From contig CM042091.1 of assembly GCA_023512835.1 (NCBI GenBank), positions 44,568,784 to 44,632,783 of the forward strand: DNA of 64,000 nt, written 5' to 3'. This DNA is from Taxillus chinensis. Taxonomy: Eukaryota; Streptophyta; Magnoliopsida; Santalales; Loranthaceae. The translations under genes and the position numbers were made by a program. How positions within the stretch are numbered: position 1 is the stretch's first letter; each line of letters opens with the position of its first letter. A model generated the notes under the pieces. That model did not search any database, was not told where the DNA came from, and was given only the letters and a program-made list of their open reading frames with translations. Of this stretch, positions 12,043 through 23,700 are shown piece after piece.

Positions 12043-12296
12043 AGCCACGCGTGACGAGATTTTCCTATATATTAGTTCTACTGTTTAAATAGTTTACACA
12101 GTCTTGGATTTAATTTTATAATGAATATCAAATAACTTAATGTATGATCACAAATATTATAATTTATAATCAAATCATCCTTTCAAAAGTCTTAACCATA
12201 CACACCAGGCTCATTTATTTTAACTCTTTTTTTATAATCAACTTTCCCTTTGATAATATATTATGGGCTAAATAACAAATCATTAAGCTAATATTA
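12043..12296. other. AT-rich spacer
   Basis: No coding signal or repeat is recognised between the 201-bp duplication and the 321-bp duplication. Confidence 0.4.
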
Positions 12297-12890
12297 TTTG
12301 GATTTGGAATATATGCCATATTTCATCATGTTTGACTTTAGGGACATTTTGTCAAAGATCAAAACAACTTCCTGTGTTTTTTGTTTAAATAAGCCATTTT
12401 GTCTAAACTAAATAACTTTTTTTAGAGTAAGTTTGAATTGGGGTTCACTTTGTTGTCCTCTTCCTAATGAGTTATCACAATCAACCAAAACTATTCCAAT
12501 TATTGTAATTTATTTATTTATTCTCATATTTTTTTAATCATCATTTGGAATGGGTATATCTTTTCTTTCTTATTAACAGTATCATAACCTTCTATCAAAC
12601 TAACCTACCTGCGTTTATTTTAATTTGTAATATATGCCGGATTTCAACATGTTCTAGTTATCATTTTGTCAAAGATTGAAAGAACTTTATGTTTATTTTT
12701 TAAAGAAGGCCATTTTGTCAAAGGTTCAAACAGTTTTTTAAATATGTTTGAACCGGTGTTCTTGTCCTTGACAATGAAATATCACAATAATCACAATTAT
12801 TCTAATTTATTTAATTTTCATTAATTTATTTGCTTTCATATTTAAAAAAAGACATTTGAATTAATGGGTGCATATATCTTTTCTTTTTTT
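12297..12890. repeat. Tandem duplication, two diverged units 321 bp apart
   Basis: AATATATGCC at 12308 recurs at 12629, followed in both units by CATTTTGTCAAAGAT, GCCATTTTGTC, a TTGTCCT block, ATATCACAAT/TTATCACAAT and a final TATCTTTTCTTTxTT. The units have diverged by substitutions and small indels, so the duplication is old. A SINE interrupts the end of the second unit. Confidence 0.75.
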
Positions 12891-12992
12891 AGTTGTGTTT
12901 GTTTGTACGGCGGAGGTATTAATGTATAGTTGAGTCGGATTTGAACCCTGAACCAGCATCATCTTAGCCCTTTACCTACGAGGGTTGAGCGC
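12886..12992 (-). mobile_element. Short tRNA-derived SINE
   Basis: Read on the minus strand the element starts GCGCTCAACCC, has an A-box-like segment (GTAGGTAAAGGGC) and a B-box-like GGTTCAAATCC, then a short body and an A-rich tail. Ten-base target duplications flank it exactly: plus-strand ATCTTTTCTT at 12876-12885 and at 12993-13002. At about 107 bp it is at the short end for plant SINEs. The first tandem unit nearby (around 12560-12580) carries the unoccupied site. Confidence 0.65.
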
Positions 12993-13002
12993 ATCTTTTC
13001 TT

Positions 13003-14748
13003 ATATATTCTCGAATGTCAATAGCAAGGGGGATCATAGTCATGTTAAGGGATACCTCTTAGTCAAAGGGAGAGCTACAATTTCCAATGTTACCATGGAT
13101 AGATGATTCAGAAATAGCAGTAGTCAAGGGGACAACGAGCTCATGTGTTTTCTTTGGCTTACCTAGCTGTTTCTGAATCGAATGTGTGTGTGTTTTTTTT
13201 TGTGTAATATCCCAAGTGTGAATTTTAGAAGGAAAATATGGGTCTTCTTAGGTTATGGACATGGAGTGCTGCAGTGAAGACAATAGCATGCAGAGGTTGA
13301 TTTCTATATGGAGCCTCCATGTGCAAAGCTACATGGAGTCAAAGTGGAACCTAAAAGGCTGCAATTATTTGCTAAGGGTTTTGGGAATACTAAAGATACT
13401 ATCCTCCCTGAAAGGTAGCACAACAAGTTCACGTGAGTCTCTAATATGGAATGCTTTATATAAGCCTTCACTAACGATTGAGCACCTTAAAAGCTAAAAT
13501 CTAGTTTCACACAAGGTTCAAAAGTATGAAATGGAGTATGATATGGATCCTATATTATATGCCGAGATGAACGCTTTAAAGCATGCACCTGAACTGTGAA
13601 AAGCAATATTACATACAAGTCCTTTTTGTATAGGCTTTCCGTGCACACCTATCGAGATAATATCCTATTAAATTTAACTAAATCACGAGTGAATCTAATT
13701 AAATCATTAAATTAATAAAATATTATCATGTTAGGTATAAGTACAAAAAGAACTTGTAAATAAATTTTTTTAATGTGAATGACAAATTAATTACTAATAC
13801 CACAAATTAATCACTACTATCATAAATTAATCACATGCAAAATTTAAATTAATCCATCACCACAAATTTAAATCACAAAGTTTAAATCAATTCACCTTAA
13901 AATAAAATTTACAGCTTATATATTTTCACTTAACAAAAATCTATCTCTACCCATTCACCGGTGCGATGTCATTATTGCTAGAGAAAGGCGATGTCGAGAG
14001 AGAAGAGACGGCAAATGATGTCGATGCCGCTAGAGGGACGTCATTGATGCTTCAACAACAATTACAGTGTCTTAGCCTTTCGGCAACGATCAACGACAAT
14101 GACGATGCTACTTCAACAACAATTGAAGTAGCTTCAACAAGGGGGGACTTCAATGCTACTTCAATGACAATGCCTTAGGCCTTCACTGACTATCATCAAC
14201 AACAACAAAGGAAGCTTCGACAATAAGAGAGATACTTTGACGACAACGATCAACAAGGAGAGACAACGTTGGTGCTTTAACAACAATTAATGTCGGTGTC
14301 TTAGCCCTTAAACGACAATCATCGACAACAACAGAAGAGGCTTCGGCAACGATGTTGATAAGGGAGAAGTTTCGACAACAAGAAAAGTGTCCTAGCCCCA
14401 TTTTTTTAAAACTTATTTATATGTTTTTGGAGCCGCCACCTCATCCCATATTTCGGATGTGATAGAAGAATGAAACGTGTCAACCAGCCTCATCTGAATG
14501 AGGTGAGTGTTAACAAAGCCGGTGCCCATTCCAGTATGAGTATCTTCCGAAGCAACGTCTCAATATGTATTTTCGAACCATAATTTCACATGCGATCAAA
14601 GAGAGGCCAGCTATTATTCAAAAACTGTCATAGAATTAAGAACATTAAATATTTCAATCAGAAGCACAAATGCCATCATCCCAGACGACGACAAAAGTTA
14701 TTTTAGCAAAGCAAAAAAGCCCATTCAAAAACAGTACATGCTTCTACA
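13003..14748. other. Intergenic DNA 3' of the annexin
   Basis: A plus-strand 80-codon frame at 13255-13497 has no recognisable domain. From 13966 to 14400 the DNA is a degenerate repeat rich in TTCAACAACAATT, TTCGACAACAA and CGACAATCATC words, open on both strands by composition only. The last 100 bases before 14749 are probably the annexin 3' untranslated region. Confidence 0.4.
13966..14400. repeat. Degenerate ACAACAA/TTCGACAA minisatellite-like tract
   Basis: Words such as GCTTCAACAACAATT, TTCGACAACAA and GTCTTAGCC recur at irregular spacing. The short frames on both strands (13966-14178 plus, 14183-14401 minus) are explained by this repeat composition. Confidence 0.5.
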
Positions 14749-17700
14749 TTACTCTTGCTTGCCGAGCAGACTGAGGAGGAATTCCTTGTAATGCCCCGAG
14801 GTCTCCTTGGCCACAGCATGCTCAATGGAAACACTGTTCCTCTTGAAATACAGTTCCTTAATTTCTGTCAGGTCCTTCTCTGCTCTTGTTACGATGACGC
14901 GTGACAGGGCATCCTCATTGGTTCCTTTGCCAAGTGCAGAGCTCAACACCTGAAAAACACAAATTAAATCAAACAAAAATCTAAAATAATAAGTAACGTT
15001 TAATGTTATAAAAGACCCTCGTTTTTTTTGGATGAAGGTAAATATTTTATAAAAGACGGTCTTACCTTCTCAAAGTAATTTATGGGATCCTTGATGGACC
15101 GGATGGCAGCGCCTAATATTGCTAAGTACTCATCAGATGTGCTACCTGACAGACTCTAAAGGTGAAGAGACAGATCATTACACACCCAATTAATTTGATT
15201 AAAATAAACAAATCTAATCTTGATTGTGCCTCAGAAGTTTAAAAAAGGAATGCGCAAAACATCTCTTCGTTTCATGGCATTTATTTCTCTTAAAATAAAA
15301 GGGAAAGAGTTTTGCTAAGTTTCAAAATGGAAGGGGCAAAATATCTCTTCATTTCTTGGAATTTACCCTCTCTTAAAATAAGGGGAACAAGTTTTGTTAA
15401 AATAAAATCCTACGAAACGTGAAATCTTGTAATATGAACTGTTATATATACATCCAACAATCCCAATTATACTTTCATTAAATAGTAACTCCACTACAGT
15501 ACTTTTACTATAGCATTAGTACAATTAAATTTAATTGTAATATGAACCATTAGATGAAGATTTAAAGAAAACAAAATGCCTTTATTACTGTAACTAAATG
15601 CAAAGAATGTGTTGAAGACCTTGATAAGATCCAATAACAATCTAAAGAAAGATAACCAAATACTCAAACTCTATCCTAAACAATTAAGTAATGAACTGAA
15701 AAAATTGAAATATTATAATTGTTAATAGCTAATAATTTTAATAATATGAATGTATCCAAATATAAGGCCTATTCATACGCAAACTACAATCTAAAAATTA
15801 AAAACCAAATAGAATTAGAAAATTATAATAAAATACCAAAATATCCTAATACTAATTAAATAAATAAAAATAAAAAAATACTTCTAATAGACAAAGAAAA
15901 TTAAATATATGAAGAGTTCTAATGGTAGAAAATGTCTTGCATAATATTATACGTGCATGTAGCGATGCATATATCGCACGTCACGGACAGTTCTCATCAT
16001 TTCTCTTCCCTTCAAATACACTCTTGTCCTCAATGTCACGGGGTCAGCCTTTATAGCAGCTTAACCCGTGCGGCACCTAGTTCCCACCTGTACGAAGGAA
16101 CGCTAGGTCAGCCTAACTCGTCGCATTTGGATCGGAATCCATCGATCCGTTGTAAAGCATTTGTGTAGGGAAGCGCTTAGCGGAAGATCGATTTAAACGA
16201 AGGCAACAAACGATTGTATTGATTGTTTGAAAGCTTTACAACATCACTCCCCTACATATAGATGTTAACCTTTTCGGCTATGTCGCCAGAGACATCATAT
16301 ATGAACGAAATCTAAAATCTCTACAACTTACTCTATAAGCTAAGTACAACACTTTACAAAGGGGAAATACCTCAAAATGGCCTAAGTATGCTAGGATAAG
16401 CCTCGGTCCGTGACATTCTCCCCCACCCGATTTCGCAGCGTCCTCGTTGCGTCTTCGGCTTCCTCGAACTCGTCGAACCTCGGACGTAGCGTTCGGTTTC
16501 TTCCCGTACTCTTCAATTTCTTTGGAGAATTGCCCTAGATCCTCTTCCTTCTCCCAGCCTTGCCTCTTCAACCGGCCTTCGTTCTTCCATTGGACGTAGA
16601 CTCCACCCGGCTTGGATCTACGCCCCTTCTTGGCACGACTCTACGAGTGGTTTTCTCTATCTCTTTATCGTAGGTCTTGCCCGTTGATCTTGTTGGTGTT
16701 ACCGCCCGTTGTCCGCTCGTATCTTCCAAGTCTTCGTGGTAAGGCTTGAGCAAACTAACGTGGAACACCGGATGCCTTTTGTAAGCTAGTCGGGAGGTCC
16801 AATTTGTATGAGACCTTCCCAACTCTCTTAAGTACTTTGAAAGGCCCCTCATATCGGCGCACCAAACCCTTATGCAATTGTCCGAGTGCTTTGGTTTGGC
16901 GCGGAAGGAGCTGAGCATCACCATGTCTCCTTCCTAAAATTCCAAGGGCCTCCTTTGTTGATCCGCCCACTTCTTCATCTTCTTCGCCGCTTTGGCAAGT
17001 ATGCCCGGCTAGATCCGCCCTGTGCTCATGCCATCCTTTTGGAAACTTGAACCCCCGCCGCGGGCTTTTTCCAGTGTACCCCGAGTGATGGAGGTGGGCG
17101 TCAATGGTCCCCCTGCCCCCCCCCCCCAGTTCGAACGGACTCTCTTGGTGGACTCGCTCTTTCGCAGTTATATGAGAATTGGGCCATGTCCAACAACTTG
17201 GCCCAACTCTTTGGTGGCCGCCCCTCACGAATCTGACTCCAAGTAAGCCATTGACACGTTCGTTTGGCCGTCTGTTTGTGGGTGAAAACTTGTTGAAAAG
17301 TTTAAGTCCGAACCCATTATCCGAAATAGCTCGGCCCTCCAAAACCAGCCCAATGAATCGTGAGTCCCGATCACTCACGATTGTCTTTGGAAGCCCCCGA
17401 CTTCACCACATACTTGAAGAATAGTCGGGCCGTGTCGTTCCCTGCAGTCCTTCGGATCGGAAGGAAAACTCCATACTAGAGAATCGGTCAACCACCACAA
17501 TGATCGTACCGCATCCTTCGGATCTTGGGAGACAAACAATGAAGTCCATCGAAACACTTTCCCAAGGTCTTTTCGGAGTAAGAAGTTCTAAAACAGCCCC
17601 TCCGCCGATTCTCTATCTTTGTCTTGTTGGCACACAAGACAAGTCCTCACGTACACTTGGACGTCATCGTAAAGTTGAGGCCGTAGTAGCTCCTTTCCAC

Positions 17701-20700
17701 CAACGCCAAGGTACGATCGACTCGGGATGGCGGCCCACCGCGAGTCGTGACTTCTTTGAGGATGTCTCTCCTCAAACTTCCCCATTTAGGAACGTACACC
17801 CGTTCCCCTCGAGTATGGAGCAAGTCATCCCTTAGCCAAAATCGCCGCGTCTTTCCGCTTTGACGCATTCCACAAGGACTTGGCTAATGGGTCGTGCTCC
17901 ATTCCTTCCTTTTAGTTTGTCCACTAGGGGGAATTGTGGTTGGCTAATGGTTGCAAGTTCCGCCTTCCGACTTAGTGCATCGCCACCACATTATTTGTGC
18001 CCGGTTTGTACTCGAACACAAGTCAAATTCCGCAGAGTCCTTGCCACCGTGCTTGCTTCGGAGTTAAGTTCCTTTGAGTTAGGAAATAACTCGTAGCAAT
18101 GTTGTCCGTCCTCACCACAAACTTGGACCCTAGCAAATAATGCCTCCATCCCGAAGGCAATGCATAACACCGTCATCTCCTTTTCATGCACCGCGTACCT
18201 CCGTTCGGTGCCATTAAGTTTTCGGCTCTCATATGCTACAGATGCCCCTCTCGCATAAGAACTCCACCGATGACAAAGTCGAAGCATCCGTGTGAACTTC
18301 AAAGGCTTTGTATGGTCCCCAGCTCAGCCATCACCGGTCCGTTTGTCACGGCTTGCTTCACTTCTCGAATGCCTCTCCAAGCATCATCCCACACCCAAGT
18401 CTTGTTCTTCTTTAATAGTTCAGTCAAGGGTGCGGCAATGTGGGAATAGCCGCGGATGAATCTTCTATAGTAGTTAACCAAGCCAAGGAAGGAACGCATT
18501 TCAGGGACTTTCTTAGGCGTCTCCCATTCCTTGATGGCTAACACTTTCTTGTTATCCATCTTTAGTTTTGCCGCCAATGATGTGACCCAAGAAGGGCACC
18601 TCCTTCTTCGCAAAGTCACATTTCTCCTTCTTTACAAAGAGTTGGTTCTCCCTTAAGATTTGGAAAACCCGCCGTAAGTGTGCCTTGTGCTCCTCCAAGG
18701 TTTCTTGTAGACGACAATGTCATCAAGGTACACCACGACGAACTATCCAAGTATGGTTGGAAGAATCCCGACCGAATGTGGCGGGCGTTTGTGAGGCCAA
18801 AGACACACCAAAACTCGTAAGAGCCATATCTTGTGACGCACGCCTTCTTTGCCTCATCACCTTCGGCTATCCGCACTTGCCAATATCCCGACCGCAAGTT
18901 TAGCTTTGAGAACCATCCCGCTGCCAAGTTGATCAAATAGGTCGGATATGAGTGGGAGGGGTACTGTTCTTCACCGTAATCTTGTTTAGCGCCCTATAGT
19001 CAATGTATAGCCGCATCGACCCATCGTGCTTCTTTTTGGAACAACACCGGTGCTCCAAATGGCGCTTTGGATGGCCGAATGAATCCGGCATCCAACAAGT
19101 CCTTCAATTGTTTCCGAGTTCCTCCAACTCCGGTGGTGCCATCCGATAGGGCACCGCAGAGAGGGCCTTGCACCGGCCTCTAGTTCGATCTTGTGGTCCA
19201 CCTCCCGCTCGGCGGAAGTTGTTTGGGGAGTTCGGGTAGCATAACGTCCCCAAACTCTTCAAGGACCGTCTTCACTTCCGTTGGGGGCTCCTCCCCAACA
19301 CTGGGCCTTCTTCCTTCACCATGGCATGAAGGTTGGCTCCGTCGTCCCTAACTCCTTTAGCAGTTGAGCGCCGAAAGAGACTTCGCCTTGAGCTCTTCCT
19401 CCCGCATTACCTTCGACGCACGTTTTCCCCTCGTCCAGATGCACATTGTGTTGGTGCTAGGAATTGGAATTGCCCGCACCTAGTCAACGAACTCCATCCC
19501 CAACACCATGGGATAGTCATCCATGACACCACGGAGAGATTCACCTTGCCTCTCCACTCGCCAATACTTAGCTCGACGCCTCGAGCCACGCCATGGATTG
19601 GACCGCGCCGGAGTTCACCGCCTTGACCGCCCCTTCTCTTCCTTGTGCTATCCCCGCCTACGAGCTTCTTCGACCTTGATGAAGTTGTTAGTCGCACCCG
19701 TGTCCACCAATGCCTTAGTTTCAAGTTTGTTGGCCTTAGCGAGCACGTACTGCGGCCCTTCGTCGTCCGGATGGTGGCACCTCCACCTTCGCCTTGATTG
19801 CATTGAGGAGTTGCAAGGAACCAAGTCGTGGATCCCTCGCATTCCTCTCTTCGTCTTCGTTGATCATCGCGGAGAGCTTGGAGCGCTCCGGGCACTCGAA
19901 CGCCTTGTGAGGGCCTTCACAAAGGAAACGGAGATCCTTGGCTTCTCCCCGTCTTTTGGAACCATTCGCGAAGTGTTTTGGGCGAAAGTCCTTAGACGGT
20001 TGGAAGGGTCTTCCTTTTCCTTCACTTCGGTTGTCTTCCCCACGTTTCTCCTTGTGAAACCCGTTCGCCTTGGAAGTCGATGAAGAAGCGGTGGTTTTCT
20101 CCGGCTTCTTGTATTCGATGAGTGATTCGGCCACCGCCATGGCCGACGCTAGGTCCCGCACATTCCTCCGTCGCAACTCCAGCCTTCGCCCATTGTTGCA
20201 ATCCGTCCATGAAGGAAAATAATGAATCCTTCGCGGACATATCCGGATCTCCAATATTAGCTCGGAAAATTCACGGACGTACTCCCGCACCGTGCCTTTG
20301 TGGGTAAGGCGCCAAGTTTCGCCCGGACTCGTCTTCGCGTTTCGGGGATACCGGGCCTTGATCTCCCGCTGAAATCGCCCAATTGTCGATAATGCATAGG
20401 CCGCACTCCTTGTCGGCATATCGTCGCCTCCACCACACCATGCCGAATCGACTAAGTATAGTGGAGCGGTCTTCACCTTCTTTGCCTCGTCGACAATGTT
20501 CAAGGCATCGAAATCTTGCTCCATGGTCCAGAGGAAGTTGTCTAACTCCCTCGCATTCCTTGACCCAGATAGGTCTTAGGCTTTGGCACGTCGATTTTGG
20601 AGCCGGAATGGCCGCCAACGCCACCTTGGGTGAACGCCATCTTACGAGAGACCAATCCGCCTTGATCTCTTTGATTTCCTCTTGCATCGCCGGGATTTGG

Positions 20701-23700
20701 GACATGAGAGAACCCTTCAAGCCCTCAAATCGGAGTTCATGTCGTCCATGACGGAGTTGAGAAGCCCTTGCATCCTCCCATAGCTTTCCTCACCCTCTCG
20801 AGTCCCGGCTTTCGATGCTTTCGGTGTGCTCCTCGACCACCTCCATCCGTTCGGCTAACGCCAACTCCAATTTGGCTAGCCGACTCTCCAACGGACATGT
20901 TTCCCTCGAAACGGACTTATCTCTCCTCCGTTCCTTAGCGTGGTGCTCCTTGTCGCGGCCTTCGTGGTCGCCACCACTAATGACAACAGATCCTCCGTTT
21001 GTCTTTTTACACCGTCTCGAAGTTTTTGATTGTTCCACCGAACTTTAGCACCAACCGTGCTCGATACCACTTGTCACGGGGTCGACCTTTATAGGAGCTT
21101 AACCCGTGCGGCACCTAGTTCCCACCTGTACGAAAGAACGCTAGGTCAGCCTAACTCGTCGCATTTGGATCGGAATCCATCGATCCGTTGTAAAGCATTT
21201 GTGTAGGGAAGCGCTTAGCGGAAGATCGATTTAAACGAAGGCAACAAACGATTGTATTGATTGTTTGAAAGCTTTACAATATCACTCCCCTACATATAGA
21301 TGTTAACACTTTTCTGGCTATGTCGCCAGGAGACATCATATATGAACGAAATCTAAAATCTCTACAACTTACTCTATAAGCTAAGTACAACACTTTACAA
21401 AGGGGAAATACCCCAAAATGGCCTAAGTATGCTAGGATAAGCCTCGGTCCGTGACATCAAGGAAAAGTTTTGGATAGTGTTCCCCTAACTTGACAGAGTC
21501 ATTCCAAGAAGCTTCCCGCTAATCTCCATCAACTACCACAATGAAGCACGGAGCGCCACAAGGTTTCTTGCCTTTTTGAGCATCGTACTGGTGTTCCTCC
21601 TTAAGTGGCAAAGCTGTCCAAGTTCTTTTTCTTCCATCCAACTTGAAATACATTATCATGACTCGATAATCAATAATGACCTTACCGATACCTTTTAACC
21701 AAACAATATCCAAAACCACATCAATTTTCACCATAGGCAGCACATGCAAATCACTAGTGATCCTAACTCGTAAGCCATTTTTCTTTGCATTTTGAACTAT
21801 TTTCTTGCATTAATTTTTCTCCGCTAGCTACTCTCACCATAAAAGGTTCTAGAGCATAACCTTTTAGTCCAACCTTCTCCGTGATATTAGTGTTGATAAA
21901 ATTATAGGTAGAACTAAAATCTACAAGCAACGAAACTTCAAAAGTTTCAATACATGTCATGAACCTCATAAACACTTCTCCAGTGCGACAACGATAACCC
22001 TTGTCCCACTCCTCGGCGCATTTGAAGCAAAGACCTTTCTCAACTCTCTCATTAACCTCTTCACATGAAAGTATTCGATTTTTTTGGTTCCTTTGCTGCC
22101 AGAGAGTCTTCAATTGGTTCTAATTTGATACTATTGTCTCTAGAATTCTCATTAAGAAGCTTTTTTTCACTGTGGTAGCTTCCCTCCAAGATTTCTCCCA
22201 TCCTCATAGGCTTAGCTAGTCGGTGAGGCTACTTCAGCATTAGCTCTCTTCTTATCCACAACTTTAGCTTTTCAATAAATGCTCCTAGTAGTGACTCCTC
22301 AAACCAACCTCGAATAAGAATCTAGAGTCGACGAAACTCCTTTACATAGTCAGCAATCTTACCGTCCTGCTTTGGCTTGGCCAGTTGGATTAGGAACTCA
22401 TGCTCGAACGCTAACCATCCTAATTGTTGCCCGTTATGTTCATACTAGGCCTTAATCCAACACCACCAGTTGTTGGCCTATGCATCCAAATACATACAGG
22501 TCACTACAACTTGATCATTTCTGTACACCTCAAATACCCAAAAGTAGTGAGCTACCTTGTCCAGCCACTCATATAGATCACCTCCCTAAACTGTAAAAAC
22601 TCGATCTTTGGCTTCCTCGGAACCCAATCGCAGCGTCTCTCACCATCAAAATCATTAGCATTACGCCTCAGTCCCCTTCAATGTTCGTAGACTGGTCTCT
22701 GTCCATGGTCTACCCTATTGGACATCCCATCAGATTCGTAGCCGTTTACGTTCCCTCCGCTGACTGGATCATCTCACAACTACCGCTCAACAACCAACGA
22801 ACCTCTCTCCACACGTCCACCATGCCTAAGCCGGCCATAGTAGGGTATGTCTTCAGCTCCCAATATATCATCAGCCTCCTACGCAGATTGTCATGATCTA
22901 CGATCTTCTCCAGGAGTTCATCTTCCTCCGACCAGTTCCTTGCCTTTACTAGCAAGTAGACAGTCCAGACTCTCATTCGTCTTGCCTTGTAATCGAACAA
23001 TCTTTGTTATCATTGTCGAAAGCTCTGTCATGAAATTCTCCAGGGCTTCGAACTGCTTCCAGTTCGTTCTTGTCACCTCCTCCATCATTGCTAACGAAGA
23101 ACGCAAGATAAAATCAAGAAAACTTAATGAAGATATCTCAATTAAAGCACCAAATTATTGAAGACCTTGATTAGGATCTGACAACAATCTAGAGAAGAAT
23201 AATCAAATACCCAAACTCTACCCCAAGCAATTCAAGTAATGAACTGAAAAAGTCGAAATATAATAATAAACCTCCAATATGAGAGTTTATAATTGTTAAT
23301 AGCTAATAATCTTAATAATCTAAATGTGTCCAAATATAAGGCCTATTTATAAGCAAACTAGCATCTAGAAATTAAAAACCAAATAGAATTAGGAAACTAT
23401 AATAAAATACCAAAATATCATAATTCTAATTAAATAAATAAAAGTAATAAAAAAAACTTCTAATAGACAAAAGAAAGTAAATATAAAAAGAATTTTAACA
23501 GTAGAAGATGCCTTGCACAATATGATACGTGCACGTAGCGATGCACATATCGCACGTCACGGACAGTTCTCATCAGAATGCCTTACTGTCAAAAAAAACA
23601 TTGTGAATTCAATAGGATTAACATAGAAAATCCAATATATTAGAATGTCTATTGGATATTAGAATGTTTATTATAGCCTCTGTAATTATACTTTTTTTTA

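Larger units (their letters stand above)
16034..21456 (-). mobile_element. Chromovirus G1, nested in element O
   Basis: The LTRs are 16034-16415 and 21072-21456 and start TGTCACGG and end CCGTGACA. The flanks repeat TCAA (16030-16033 and 21457-21460), a 4-bp target duplication. The primer binding site (plus GCTCGATACCAC at 21059-21070; minus GTGGTATCGAGC) pairs with initiator tRNA-Met. The polypurine tract is the minus-strand run opposite TTCTCCCCCACCC at 16416-16428. By eye the two LTRs differ at only about nine places in 385 bp, so the insertion is fairly young. It is inserted into the end of the pol gene of O and is a close relative of G2 at 39015. Confidence 0.92.
15605..23580 (-). mobile_element. 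Outer Ty3-gypsy element O, internally deleted, in the annexin intron
   Basis: The LTRs are at 15610-15999 and 23156-23575; ends read TGTTGAAGACC..TTCTCATCA and the 5-bp target duplication GAATG is exact at 15605-15609 and 23576-23580. Read on the minus strand the 5' LTR is the right one. After it come a leader, gag, a zinc knuckle and a protease/linker, and then directly the extreme C-terminal end of pol ([18 protein letters not shown]), with element G1 inserted there. Reverse transcriptase, RNase H and integrase are absent, so the element could only have moved using enzymes made elsewhere. A purine tract (minus GAAGGGAAGAGAAA) sits beside the 3' LTR at 16000-16013. Confidence 0.88.

Noticed and set aside
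12900..12990. A possible functional tRNA gene on the minus strand
   Set aside because: A- and B-box-like words are present but the cloverleaf acceptor stem and anticodon arm do not pair; the A-rich tail and target duplications fit a SINE.
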